From: Rhodobacteraceae bacterium HTCC2150
GTDB lineage: Bacteria; Pseudomonadota; Alphaproteobacteria; Rhodobacterales; Rhodobacteraceae
Direction of reading: 5' to 3'
DNA length: 64,000 nt
Assembly (NCBI GenBank): GCA_000169395.1
Contig: AAXZ01000003.1
Span: forward strand, 124,001-188,000
Shown here: piece after piece, positions 17,422 to 28,455 of the stretch
Position numbering within the stretch: position 1 is the stretch's first letter
Layout of the letters: every line of letters starts with the position of its first letter
Notes under the pieces: generated by a model
What the model saw: the letters and a program-made list of their open reading frames with translations, nothing else
Databases searched by the model: none
What the model was told of the DNA's origin: nothing
Made by a program: the position numbers and the translations under genes

Positions 17422-17922
17422 TCATTTGCGGAATTGATCCAGGCTGACGATTTCAGCGTCATGTTTTGGCGCCTCATCTTCGACAACATCCTTGGCCATT
17501 GGTGCCTCGGGAATGGTTTCTACGTTGTCGTCATTTTCAACGATTTCCATGATTTCGTCGTCGTTCTCATCGCTGTGGTCAAATTTCAGACCAAATTCTA
17601 CAGAGGGATCGACAAACGTACTGATGGCCATGAAAGGCACATAAAGCGCAACAGGTGTACCGCCAAATTGCAAAACAATACGGAAGCCGTTTTCTTGAAC
17701 GCCCAGATCCTCGTATTCGTGTTGAATGACGATGGTGATTTCTTCGGGATACCGTTCACGCAACCAATCGGGCATAACGACACCCTTTTCTTGGGTATTA
17801 AAGGTCACGAAGAAATGGTGATCACCAGGCAGGCCATTGGCCAAAACATCACGCAAAAGATTGGCAACAAGCCCACGCATGGCGTCATGCATTAGACGGG
17901 CGTAATCGATTTGGTTTGACAT
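17422..17922 (-). CDS. sspB: SspB-type ClpXP adaptor protein
   Basis: 166-residue protein of the SspB family, which tethers ssrA-tagged and other substrates to the ClpXP protease. Seen: the folded N-terminal domain with HHFFVTFNTQEKGVVMPDWL and FRIVLQFGGTPVALYVPF, an acidic flexible linker rich in Asp/Glu, and a short C-terminal tail IVSLDQFRK resembling the ClpX-binding peptide. The start was set at MSNQIDY, after a GGCCGA site, rather than 12 codons upstream. The protein sits just upstream of fumC on the same strand. Confidence 0.85.
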   Translation of the reverse strand: MSNQIDYARLMHDAMRGLVANLLRDVLANGLPGDHHFFVTFNTQEKGVVMPDWLRERYPEEITIVIQHEYEDLGVQENGFRIVLQFGGTPVALYVPFMAISTFVDPSVEFGLKFDHSDENDDEIMEIVENDDNVETIPEAPMAKDVVEDEAPKHDAEIVSLDQFRK

Positions 17923-18061
17923 ATTCGGCCTATTTTTTGCGGTAATTAGGGACAACATAAACTATTCACCCGATCCTAAAAGGGAAAACGGTGGATTTTC
18001 GAATATTTTGCGCAAATTGGAAACAATTTCAGGGTTGATTTGATTGAGATTGATCAAAGCA

Positions 18062-18928
18062 ATGGTTAGCTTGAATGAAAGTGACTTTAACAGATTGCGA
18101 AATTCGATGCGCTATTTTTGGCTGGTTGTTCTGATTGTATTTTCATCGCTGACGTCTTTGCGGGCAGAAACGGCGCGGATGACGGTGTTGATGAACGCCA
18201 TGGAGATGGATGGTTTGTTAGACACCATGCATTTGGAACATATTGCCTTGGCAGATGAGCTAGAGGCAGAACTGTTCCCCGGGCGCGGTGGTGCAGAATG
18301 GAATAAAGAATTAAGCGCATTGTATGATCCCAAAGGCATGCGAGCGACGCTTTCAACGGAATTTGATGGGCAAATAAACGAACCGCTTTATGATGCTGCG
18401 TTGGCGTTTTTTCAAAGCGACCTTGGGCAGAAAATAGTTTTGGCCGAAAATTCGACCCGTGAGGCAATGCTTGAACCTGAAATGGATGCTGCCGCCAATG
18501 ACAACATGATGACAGTGGCCGAAGAAGACCCCGCGCGTTTTGCGTTGATTGAGGAAATGGTTGAAAAAGGTGATTTGATCGAAAACAACGTGACAAGTGG
18601 GCTAAACGCCAATTTCAGCTTTTATAAGGGCATCATTGACGGCAAAGGCTTTCCATATGAAGTGAGTGAAGACGAAGCATTGGCTGAAACCTGGGCAGGT
18701 GCAGATGGGATGCGCGCCGAAACCAAAGTGTGGCTTTATTCATATTTTACACTTGCCTATAGCACGCTGTCACAAGACGAATTGCGTGAATATATCGATT
18801 TCACAACGTCACCTAGTGGCAAAAGATTAAATCGCGTTTTCTTTGACAGCTTTGATAAATTGTTTGTTGATCTTTCATATGCCACTGGCCGTGCCGTAGC
18901 ACGACGTATGGCAGGCAACGAAATTTAA
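18062..18928 (+). CDS. DUF2059 domain protein, exported
   Basis: 288 residues with an N-terminal signal sequence (MRYFWLVVLIVFSSLTSLRAE) and two DUF2059-like helical halves, the second containing YFTLAYSTLSQDELREYIDF and SPSGKRLN, characteristic of the family. Likely periplasmic; molecular role unknown. Start is uncertain: ATG at 18062 gives a longer n-region, ATG at 18107 begins right at the signal peptide; neither has a strong ribosome site. It stands alone between sspB (divergent) and the Hint gene (convergent, 7-base gap). Confidence 0.75.
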   Translation: MVSLNESDFNRLRNSMRYFWLVVLIVFSSLTSLRAETARMTVLMNAMEMDGLLDTMHLEHIALADELEAELFPGRGGAEWNKELSALYDPKGMRATLSTEFDGQINEPLYDAALAFFQSDLGQKIVLAENSTREAMLEPEMDAAANDNMMTVAEEDPARFALIEEMVEKGDLIENNVTSGLNANFSFYKGIIDGKGFPYEVSEDEALAETWAGADGMRAETKVWLYSYFTLAYSTLSQDELREYIDFTTSPSGKRLNRVFFDSFDKLFVDLSYATGRAVARRMAGNEI

Positions 18929-18935
18929 TTGCTGT

Positions 18936-19940
18936 TTATGCCAGCAATAGCGTTTCAAAGGCTTTTGCTTCCATGCGTGCCAATGAGCCATAGTTTTTAG
19001 GTTGATGGCGCAGTTCAGGGAATATCGTCAATATTTCGTCGCGTTGGGCCTTGGTTGTGCTTTCATTGAAATTATCGCCAATGAAATAGCTTTCTGACAA
19101 AGCGTTGTTCGCCGTTACGATTTCATGATTGTCAAAAAGCATATGGAAATAATGTACATAGCCACCGGGTTTACGGAATATCGTGTCGCCGTTGACCAAA
19201 TGTTTGGCTGCGACTAAAATTTCTGACTGTCCGAACAGTAATTCAGCCTTGTAGCCGGTGAACAGCATACGATGGTTCGGCGAAACCACCAGTTCACGGC
19301 CATTTCCATAAGCGTTTTTTGAAAACACGATCGGTGCCATTTTACCAACGGCCGGAAGCTGTCGATCGCCAATCCATCTGATCGGTTGTCGACCGCTATC
19401 CAAAGTATTCACCAAATCACCGCACCGAAGTTCTTCAATCAACCGATTGCCCGTGGGTGTCATTATGAATGTACCTTTGGTGAAGCAGGCAAATTCTGAA
19501 TAATCGACCGATTTATTACCGATATTACTTTCACTGGTAAAAACATAAGTCTGTCCGGGAACCATATAAGAGGAGGTAATGACCGCAGTTGTCGTATTGT
19601 TTGCAGAGTTTCCGGTACCAATCGTAATTGACATCAACTGAAAACCATCATCCGTGGTCAACGTGTAATTGATCAAAATGCTGCTGCCGATAGGGTAGGT
19701 GACGCCACTTAAGGTGACCGGCTCTTCTAGTGTTTGTCCTTCTGCGGCAATTTCATTGAATACGCCATTATCGGAATCATCGACGGCGATTTCTTGCGAC
19801 GTCGCGCTGGCATCCAACGTAATTGTAAAAGGCGGATCGCCCGCTGCGCGTGCACTTTGTTCATTTGGCGGTGTGATATTGTCGCCAGATGTAAGGAAAT
19901 CATCCAGATCATATACATATTCGAGTGTATAGCTTGCCAT
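18936..19940 (-). CDS. Hint-domain (hedgehog/intein-like) protein
   Basis: 334 residues. The C-terminal half is a Hint_2 domain (PF13403-like) common in roseobacters: it begins at the candidate nucleophile Cys in CFTKGTFIMTPTGNRLIEEL, continues LDSGRQPIRWIG, then VSPNHRMLFTGYKAELL and a HMLFDNHEIV motif. The N-terminal ~150 residues are rich in Thr, Ser and Asp, have no recognisable domain, and lack a cleavable signal peptide, as in type I secreted roseobacter proteins. Whether it self-cleaves is unknown. AAGGAAACC precedes the ATG. Confidence 0.8.
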   Translation of the reverse strand: MASYTLEYVYDLDDFLTSGDNITPPNEQSARAAGDPPFTITLDASATSQEIAVDDSDNGVFNEIAAEGQTLEEPVTLSGVTYPIGSSILINYTLTTDDGFQLMSITIGTGNSANNTTTAVITSSYMVPGQTYVFTSESNIGNKSVDYSEFACFTKGTFIMTPTGNRLIEELRCGDLVNTLDSGRQPIRWIGDRQLPAVGKMAPIVFSKNAYGNGRELVVSPNHRMLFTGYKAELLFGQSEILVAAKHLVNGDTIFRKPGGYVHYFHMLFDNHEIVTANNALSESYFIGDNFNESTTKAQRDEILTIFPELRHQPKNYGSLARMEAKAFETLLLA

Positions 19941-20152
19941 CGATTTGGTTTCCTTAGTTCACGTATACCCAACAACTGTTTCTAAAATCGAAACAAATAT
20001 TGGCCAATTCTGCTTTTGAATTGTGGTGATTTTGGGCTTGAAACCCGTTGCGATATGGCATTTGTGTAACCTTACCCGCGGTTAAGTTAACATTTCGCGG
20101 GAAAATTCAGAATATATGGTTCATTTTTGGGTTTTGACGTGATGAATGACAC

Positions 20153-20181
20153 TTGACTTAGGTGATGCGTTCCAAGATAAG
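20153..20181 (+). promoter_or_regulatory. Candidate promoter of rplU-rpmA
   Basis: TTGACT and GATAAG spaced by 17 bases, about 135 bases before rplU. It is the best sigma-70-like match in the 374-base gap between the divergent Hint gene and rplU; the -10 is only a fair match. Confidence 0.4.
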
Positions 20182-20252
20182 CCAAGCTTCTGATCGGAAG
20201 GATTCCGTTCAGGTATTTTGTATGTCGTCCAAAAGGACGCGCCGTTCCAGGT

Positions 20253-20284
20253 GGGGCCAATCCCCGTTAATACCCGTAAGGGGA
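20253..20284 (+). promoter_or_regulatory. rplU leader with alternative hairpins
   Basis: One CCCC tract (20262-20265) can pair either with GGGG upstream (20253-20256, 5-base loop) or with GGGG downstream (20280-20283, helped by TTA/TAA inside the loop). Ribosomal protein leaders are often autoregulatory; this mutually exclusive pairing is suggestive but unproven. Confidence 0.4.
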
Positions 20285-20314
20285 CCAAAGGACGCGAGAG
20301 ATAAGGAAATGCGC

Positions 20315-20974
20315 ATGTTTGCGGTTCTAAAAACCGGTGGCAAACAGTATCGTGTGCAGGATGGCGACATCCTACGCGTCGAAAAACTGGCCGCTGAAGC
20401 GGGTGAAACCGTTCAATTCAATGAAATTATGATGCTTGGTGGCGACGATGTCGTTGTTGGCGCGCCTATGGTTGCTGGTGCAGCTGTTCAGGCCGAAGTC
20501 ATCGACCAAATCAAAGCGGATAAAGTTATCCACTTTGTAAAGCGTCGTCGTAAGCACTCGTCCAAGCGTACTAAAGGTCACCGTCAAAAGCTGACTTTGC
20601 TACGTGTTACATCGATCCTAGCATCTGGTGCGGACAAATCTGGCGTTAAGGCCGCTATTGGTTCTGGTTCAGTTGGCGCAGCTGTTGCTGCCGTTGCTGC
20701 CGCACCAAAGAAAGCTGCTGCAAAACCAGCCGCTAAGAAAGCTGCTGCACCAAAAGCGGCACCTGCCGCAGCCGGTGCTGATGATTTGAAAGAATTGTCA
20801 GGCGTAGGTCCAGCACTTGAAAAGAAATTGCTCGCCAATGGCGTGACTTCTTTTGCACAAATCGCCGCTTGGGGTGATGCTGATATCGAAAAATTCGACG
20901 AATTGCTGTCTTTCAAAGGCCGCATCGTACGCGAAGGTTGGGTCGATCAGGCCAAAGCCTTGGCTAAAGGATAA
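20315..20974 (+). CDS. rplU: 50S ribosomal protein L21 with C-terminal extension
   Basis: 219 residues. The first ~105 are standard L21 ([34 protein letters not shown]). A linker of Ala/Lys/Pro repeats (about 130-155) leads to a helix-hairpin-helix-like module, [21 protein letters not shown], about 65 residues long, ending [10 protein letters not shown]. Such extended L21 proteins are known in alphaproteobacteria; the extra module probably binds nucleic acid. The second of two closely spaced ATGs was chosen because AAGGA lies 7-8 bases before it and L21 begins MFAV. Confidence 0.93.
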   Translation: MFAVLKTGGKQYRVQDGDILRVEKLAAEAGETVQFNEIMMLGGDDVVVGAPMVAGAAVQAEVIDQIKADKVIHFVKRRRKHSSKRTKGHRQKLTLLRVTSILASGADKSGVKAAIGSGSVGAAVAAVAAAPKKAAAKPAAKKAAAPKAAPAAAGADDLKELSGVGPALEKKLLANGVTSFAQIAAWGDADIEKFDELLSFKGRIVREGWVDQAKALAKG

Positions 20975-20986
20975 GGAGAATAACGA

Positions 20987-21256
20987 ATGGCACATAAAAA
21001 AGCAGGTGGTTCAACCCGTAACGGTCGCGACTCCGCAGGTCGTCGTTTAGGCGTGAAAAAATTTGGTGGCGAACTTGTCGGCGCTGGTAACATCATCGTG
21101 CGTCAGCGCGGTAACAAGTGGTGGCCAGGTGAAAATGTTGGTGAAGGTAAAGACCACACATTGTTCGCATTGTCCGAAGGTCACGTGACGTTCAAAAAAG
21201 GCTTTAAAGGTCGTACATTTATTTCTGTACTTCCGGCAGCTAAGGCCGCCGAATAA
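20987..21256 (+). CDS. rpmA: 50S ribosomal protein L27
   Basis: 89-residue L27, located near the peptidyl-transferase centre. Seen: [29 protein letters not shown], with no N-terminal extension needing removal as in Firmicutes, and the [17 protein letters not shown] core. It follows rplU by 12 bases with AAGGAGAA as ribosome site and is closed by a terminator. Confidence 0.97.
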   Translation: MAHKKAGGSTRNGRDSAGRRLGVKKFGGELVGAGNIIVRQRGNKWWPGENVGEGKDHTLFALSEGHVTFKKGFKGRTFISVLPAAKAAE

Positions 21257-21280
21257 ACCGAGCCTTTGGTTAAAGTTTTA

Positions 21281-21309
21281 AAGGGATCGGTTCAGCCGGT
21301 CCCTTTTTT
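21281..21309 (+). terminator. Terminator after rpmA
   Basis: Stem GGGATCGG/CCGGTCCC (one G-U pair, extended by flanking A-T pairs) with a short loop, followed by six T residues, 25 bases after rpmA. Confidence 0.8.
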
Positions 21310-21331
21310 CGTTTCATAAGGATAGTGCCCG

Positions 21332-21937
21332 ATGGGTGTCGCCGTTGGATCATTTTTATTGTTTGCTGCCTCACAAGTAGGCACGCCGGGGCCAGCCAAT
21401 ATGGCCCTGATGGCGACAGGTGCGCGGTTTGGATTGCGCGCCAGCATGCGGTTTGTGGCGGGCGTTGCTTTGGGTAAGCAGCTGATTATTTGGCCCATTG
21501 GTTTCGGGTTGATGGGGCTGGCGCAAAGCCTGCCTTGGCTGTTTGAGGCGCTAAAGTGGGGATCGGCGGCCTATATAATTTATCTGGCTTGGCGCGTGGC
21601 GAACCTACGTTTGAAACCTGGCCAATCAACGGGTGATGCGCCTGGATTCGCCGCCGGATTGATCGTGCATCCCTTAAATCCCAAGGCATGGGCGATGATA
21701 ACGGCAGGTTTCACAAGTTTTGTTGAACCCGCAACACCAACTTTAATCGCAACGGCTTGGATTGCTGCGTGCTTGTTGGCCGTACAGATCGTTTTGCATC
21801 CATTATGGGCCCTTGCGGGTGATCGCATCGCACGCACTGTGGCCGGAAAACCCGCCGAACGATATTTGATGTGGACCTTGGCCGCACTTACCGTCTTAAC
21901 CGTATTTTATGTGATCTTCGCAGGAGGTGACAAATGA
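21332..21937 (+). CDS. LysE/RhtB family amino acid exporter
   Basis: 201-residue inner-membrane protein with about six hydrophobic segments. Seen: the family's N-terminal GTPGPANMALMATGARFG and the mid-protein HPLNPKAWAMITAGFTSF. Members export basic or neutral amino acids, homoserine lactone or similar solutes. It starts right after the rpmA terminator, so it probably has its own promoter, and its stop overlaps the next gene start (ATGA). The substrate is unknown. Confidence 0.88.
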   Translation: MGVAVGSFLLFAASQVGTPGPANMALMATGARFGLRASMRFVAGVALGKQLIIWPIGFGLMGLAQSLPWLFEALKWGSAAYIIYLAWRVANLRLKPGQSTGDAPGFAAGLIVHPLNPKAWAMITAGFTSFVEPATPTLIATAWIAACLLAVQIVLHPLWALAGDRIARTVAGKPAERYLMWTLAALTVLTVFYVIFAGGDK

Positions 21938-22473
21938 CAACAACCAAAGAAATTGAACAGGCTGTTATTCACGCCGATCGTTTTGTGTTGCGCCCAATTC
22001 AAGTGGCGGATGCCGGTTTGCTAGAAATGTATTCTAGCGACAAACGCGTAGCTGAATGGACATCTCGTATTCCGCATCCTTTGCCACCGGGTGCTACAGA
22101 GGATTTCATTGCGCGATGCCAAGCACCAGATCGGGCGGAAGATAACTGGGCTATAGACGGCTCTGCCAGTGGGTTGGATGGCTTGGTGGGGGTTATCGGA
22201 CTTACGCGATTGGATCGCGAGCAATCCGAAATCGGTTTTTGGGTGGCACCACAAATGTGGAACGGTCGAATTGCATCAGATGCAGTCATGGCAATCCTGA
22301 ATGCAAACCCACAAGATTGCGATACGATCTTTGCCTCTGTTTTTCAGGGCAATGACGCATCCGCACGTGTATTGACCAATGCGGGATTTAATTACCTTGG
22401 GGATGCAGAAACCTTCTGCGTTTCGCGTAATGCTAACCTTCCAACGTGGACGTATCATCGAAAAATGCGGTAA
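21934..22473 (+). CDS. GNAT family N-acetyltransferase, RimJ-like
   Basis: 179 residues. Seen: FVLRPIQVADAGLLEMY at the start, EIGFWVAPQMWNGRIASDAV (acetyl-CoA loop, with the usual Q/R-x-x-G-x-A partly degenerate) and the end helix GNDASARVLTNAGF. It overlaps the LysE gene by four bases and precedes obgE by 95. A GNAT gene at this site next to obgE is common in Rhodobacterales as I recall; the acceptor is unknown. Confidence 0.8.
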   Translation: MTTTKEIEQAVIHADRFVLRPIQVADAGLLEMYSSDKRVAEWTSRIPHPLPPGATEDFIARCQAPDRAEDNWAIDGSASGLDGLVGVIGLTRLDREQSEIGFWVAPQMWNGRIASDAVMAILNANPQDCDTIFASVFQGNDASARVLTNAGFNYLGDAETFCVSRNANLPTWTYHRKMR

Positions 22474-22559
22474 TTTTGGGTGACAAGCTGACCTGCGCCA
22501 GAATGCAGGCTTGAGGCTGAGCCCAATACAGAATATCGCCTAACACGAACAGTTTTTGA

Positions 22560-24705
<2,146 letters not shown>

Positions 24706-24709
<4 letters not shown>

Positions 24710-25956
24710 GCGATTTAATTAAAGAAACGATGCAGCAAATCGGCGTTGCGGCGAAATCCGCGGCGGCTGAATTGGCTTTTGCTACTGCTGAACAAAAAAC
24801 CAATGCTTTAAACGCGGCGGCTGACACTGTTTGGGCAAAGCGGGCTGATATAATAGCAGCCAATGATTTGGATATGACGTTCGGCCGTGACAAAGGGTTA
24901 AGTGACGCGATGTTGGATCGCCTGATGCTGGATGAAACTCGCATCCAAGGCATCGTAGACAGTTTGCGCGCTGTGGCGGGCCAAAAGGATCCCATCGGCG
25001 ATGTCACAAGCGAATGGGACATGCCATCAGGTTTGAATATTCGCCGTGTGCGCACACCTTTGGGGGTCATTGGCGTGATTTATGAAAGTCGCCCCAATGT
25101 AACGGCTGATGCCGGTGCCTTGTGCCTAAAGGCGGGCAACGCGGTCATTTTACGTGGTGGTTCAGAAAGCTTCCATTCATCGGGCTTGATCCATGAATGT
25201 CTGGTTGACGGTCTTATCAAGGCGGGTTTGCCTGCTGATGCAATTCAACGCGTTCCTACGCGGGATCGTGCTGCGGTTAGTGAAATGTTAACCATGACGG
25301 ACAGCATTGATGTGATCGTACCACGGGGTGGCAAAGGCTTGGTTGGCTTGGTCCAACGTGAGGCACGCGTGCCGGTTTTTGCCCACCTTGAGGGCATCTG
25401 CCACATCTATATTGATGCGTCAGCTGATCCCAAAAAGACGTTGGAGGTTGTTTTGAATGCCAAAACACGTCGGACAGGTATTTGTGGGTCTGCTGAATGT
25501 TTGCTGATCCATCGTGATATTGCGGATGGTCTTGGCAAGGATGTCGTTGATATGTTGATCAATTCCGGTGTCGAGGTGCGTGCCGGTGCCGGCCTTAACG
25601 GCAGTGTTGTCGCGGAAGAAGGTGATTTTGGCCGCGAATATTTGGACATGATCATTTCCGCCAAAATCGTTGACGATGCTGATGGCGCAATTCAACACAT
25701 TCGCAAATATGGCTCGAACCACACTGATTGCATTATGGCCGAGGACACAGGCGTTGTTGAACGTTTTTTCCAACGTTTGGACAGCGCCATTTTGATGCAT
25801 AACGCATCCACTCAATTCGCAGATGGTGGCGAGTTTGGGATGGGCGCGGAAATTGGCATTGCCACAGGTAAAATGCACGCGCGCGGGCCAGTAGGGGCAG
25901 AACAATTAACCAGTTTCAAATATTTGGTCAAAGGTGACGGTACAACACGGGCCTAA
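24706..25956 (+). CDS. proA: Gamma-glutamyl phosphate reductase
   Basis: 416-residue NADPH-dependent enzyme of the second step of proline synthesis. Seen: the dehydrogenase core [31 protein letters not shown], and the catalytic Cys in [14 protein letters not shown], with [14 protein letters not shown] near the end. It is translationally coupled to proB. Its stop overlaps by four bases the end of the convergent chpT gene. Confidence 0.97.
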
Positions 25957-26555
25957 AACTCAACAGTTATTGAAGTCTCGTTTTCTTGCAGCATTGGGAT
26001 TTTGTGTGCTTTGCTTAATTCAAGCGACAGCAGCACGAATTGAATGTTCGAGGCTTCAATTTCCAGAGTGCTGAAATCATTAATTAAAAGTGCTGTCCAT
26101 AGATCCTTGATGTTGCGTCTGCGTTCCGCATTGCCGACGATTTTCCAGCCGCTATTGCTTTGGCTAACATGAATGTCACCGCCAAATGAAAGTGTTTGCA
26201 TCATGCACATGATGGCGAGATACGTTCGCTTTACCTCGGGGCGCGGCAATGAATTTGCCAATTTCAAACGCGCTTTGATGTTTGAAGTTGCGCAATAATT
26301 TTGTGCAGTTTTTTCAACGTCTTGACCGTTGATTGTCGCGCCGATGCCGGTTTCCCCAAAGGCATGTCGCAGGAATTTAACGCGTGCTTCGGCGTTTTTG
26401 TGGCTGGCGTCAATTAAATCAATTTCAGGGCCCGAAAGATCACCACCAAGGGATAAAAGTTCAAGCCCATTGCCAATGGCCCCCAGCGGGTTAATAACAT
26501 CATGACAAATACGGGAACTAACTAAAGCACATAGTTTTTCGGCATCGATAGACAT
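25953..26555 (-). CDS. chpT: Histidine phosphotransferase ChpT
   Basis: 200-residue phosphotransfer protein that in alphaproteobacteria passes phosphate from the hybrid kinase CckA to CtrA and CpdR. Seen: the dimerisation/phosphotransfer helix with the acceptor His18 in [22 protein letters not shown], followed by a degenerate histidine-kinase-like C-terminal domain lacking ATP-binding boxes. ctrA and its regulator sciP lie 16 kb further on in this window. The gene is convergent with proA and divergent from the DUF3553 gene. Confidence 0.85.
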   Translation of the reverse strand: MSIDAEKLCALVSSRICHDVINPLGAIGNGLELLSLGGDLSGPEIDLIDASHKNAEARVKFLRHAFGETGIGATINGQDVEKTAQNYCATSNIKARLKLANSLPRPEVKRTYLAIMCMMQTLSFGGDIHVSQSNSGWKIVGNAERRRNIKDLWTALLINDFSTLEIEASNIQFVLLSLELSKAHKIPMLQENETSITVEF

Positions 26556-26585
26556 AATATATCCTTAGAGGAATGAAGAAATACA

Positions 26586-26756
26586 ATGAACGCGATCTTA
26601 ACGCCGGGTGTTTTAGTACACCATCCCGATTTTCCAGAATGGGGTGTAGGGCAGGTGCAATCCAACATCGGCAGCAAAATCACTGTTAATTTCCCGCATC
26701 AAGGTAAACAAGTTATTGACAGCAACGTCATTGATTTAGATTTAGTTAGTTTTTGA
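26586..26756 (+). CDS. DUF3553 domain protein
   Basis: 56-residue protein matching the DUF3553 pattern: a short beta-barrel-like fold with VHHPDFPEWGVGQVQSNIG and ITVNFPHQGKQVID. The fold resembles the small domains attached to UvrD-type helicases, but no function is established. It is divergent from chpT across 30 bases, so the two share a promoter region. Too short for most automatic calls but clearly a gene by composition and family likeness. Confidence 0.75.
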   Translation: MNAILTPGVLVHHPDFPEWGVGQVQSNIGSKITVNFPHQGKQVIDSNVIDLDLVSF

Positions 26757-26832
26757 TGCGGCATGTGGCCGAGTTGTCTTTGGCAAAATGGCGGCTTAAA
26801 AGTGCGTAACAAATTGAGGAACGAGCGACGCG

Positions 26833-27612
26833 ATGAAAGAGGTTGCAGCACATTTTACCGTGCGTCTTGCTGAAACCGAGGCCGATCTATTGGCGTCGCA
26901 GCGTCTGCGTTATCAGGTTTTTGTGTCTGAACTGGGTGGTGATGGGCCTTTGGTCGATCATGAAGGGCAATTTGAACGAGATGAATTTGACCCATTCTAT
27001 GAGCACCTTGTTTTGGTCGATACCCGTCGCAATCCCGAGAATTTGGACCATGTAATTGGGGTTTATCGTCTTTTGTCCAGTGAAGGGGCTGCCAAATTAG
27101 GTCGCTATTATTCCGAGGATGAATTTGACCTAACAAAGCTGCGTGAAAGTGGTCTTAAGTTATTGGAATTGGGACGTTCTTGCGTTTCAGCAGAGCATCG
27201 TGGAGGTACCGCAATGTTTTTGCTTTGGAACGCATTGGCGGGTTATGTTTTGTCCCGCGATTATCAGATATTATTTGGGGTCGCCAGTTTTCATGGTGTT
27301 GATACCAAATCATTGGCCATGCCATTGTCCCACTTGTACCACAACCATTTGGCACCGCCAGAATTACGGGTAACGGCGCGCGGCGAAAATGCCCATGCGA
27401 TGGACATTATTAAGTCTGAAAATATCGAGCGGGTTACAGCAATGAAATCAACACCAGCTTTGATCAAAGCCTATCTTCGATTGGGCGGATTTGTGGGCGA
27501 GGGGGCCTTTGTGGATCACGCTTTCAATACCACTGATATATGCTTGATCATGGACACAACCCGAATGTCGCAAAAACACCGGAAATATTACACGGAGCGG
27601 ACAGAAAAGTGA
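26833..27612 (+). CDS. olsB: Ornithine N-acyltransferase OlsB
   Basis: 259 residues of the hemolysin-like/OlsB GNAT family, which moves a 3-hydroxyacyl chain from acyl carrier protein to ornithine to give lyso-ornithine lipid. Seen: RLRYQVFVSELGG, the conserved acidic DEFDPFYEHLVLVD, LLELGRSCVSAEHRGG and LFGVASFHGVD. The last codons overlap the GTG start of the acyltransferase olsA (GTGA), matching the usual olsBA operon. Confidence 0.9.
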   Translation: MKEVAAHFTVRLAETEADLLASQRLRYQVFVSELGGDGPLVDHEGQFERDEFDPFYEHLVLVDTRRNPENLDHVIGVYRLLSSEGAAKLGRYYSEDEFDLTKLRESGLKLLELGRSCVSAEHRGGTAMFLLWNALAGYVLSRDYQILFGVASFHGVDTKSLAMPLSHLYHNHLAPPELRVTARGENAHAMDIIKSENIERVTAMKSTPALIKAYLRLGGFVGEGAFVDHAFNTTDICLIMDTTRMSQKHRKYYTERTEK

Positions 27613-28451
27613 CGACTTGGCGTTCCGAAGGCAGTGACGAAATAAAGTTGGACATAACCCCGATGGGATGGCTGCGGGTATTTCTTCGCGGCCTAATACT
27701 GGGTGTTTTGGTTTTTGGCTGTTTAGTCATTCTTCTTGTTGTTCGTTTGATTGAATCCCCGCTTTGCGCCCCTAATCGACCGATTACACCATGGATTACT
27801 CGATTTGTCTGTCGGACAGCGTTCGTGATCATGGGAATGCGTTTCAAAACATCAGGCAATCCTATTCGTAATACCGGGGCCGTCGTTGCTAACCATTCCA
27901 GCTGGTTAGACATTTTTGCTTTGAACGCCCGACAAGCGGTTTATTTCGTGTCAAAATCTGAGGTTGCGAAATGGCCAGGCATTGGATGGCTGGCGCGTGC
28001 TACAGGCACAGTATTTATTGAACGCAAAAACTCAGCGGCGCAAAAGCAAAAAAACTTGTTTCAGGAACGGTTGTCTGCGGGGCATCAATTGTTGTTTTTT
28101 CCAGAGGGAACCAGCACAGATGGATTAAGGGTTTTGCCTTTTAAATCAACGATTTTTGCGGCGTTCTTTGCGCAAAACTTGTTGGAGTCGATGTCAGTCC
28201 AACCCGTTACGGTTGTTTATTCTGCGCCACGTGGGGCTGAAAAAGATTTTTACGGTTGGTGGGGTGACATGGATTTTGGCACACATTTTTTAAGAACGCT
28301 GGCCGCACCCCGTCAAGGAAGCGTTGAAATTGTGTATCATTCCGCCTTGAAGGTGGCTGACTTTAAGGATCGCAAAGCGCTGGCTTTGGCTTGTGAAAAC
28401 ACAATCAAGCAAGCGCATCAGCGCCAGATTTCTATTTTGTCGAAATCCTAG
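27609..28451 (+). CDS. olsA: Lyso-ornithine lipid O-acyltransferase OlsA
   Basis: 280-residue membrane-bound PlsC-type acyltransferase that adds the second acyl chain, completing ornithine lipid, a phosphorus-free membrane lipid important in marine bacteria under phosphate limitation. Seen: an N-terminal membrane segment (about 20-45), the NHSSWLD (H-x4-D) catalytic motif and FPEGTSTDG. The start is GTG inside the olsB stop; longer frames that begin earlier overlap olsB extensively and were rejected. Confidence 0.88.
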   Translation: MTTWRSEGSDEIKLDITPMGWLRVFLRGLILGVLVFGCLVILLVVRLIESPLCAPNRPITPWITRFVCRTAFVIMGMRFKTSGNPIRNTGAVVANHSSWLDIFALNARQAVYFVSKSEVAKWPGIGWLARATGTVFIERKNSAAQKQKNLFQERLSAGHQLLFFPEGTSTDGLRVLPFKSTIFAAFFAQNLLESMSVQPVTVVYSAPRGAEKDFYGWWGDMDFGTHFLRTLAAPRQGSVEIVYHSALKVADFKDRKALALACENTIKQAHQRQISILSKS

Positions 28452-28455
28452 GGAA

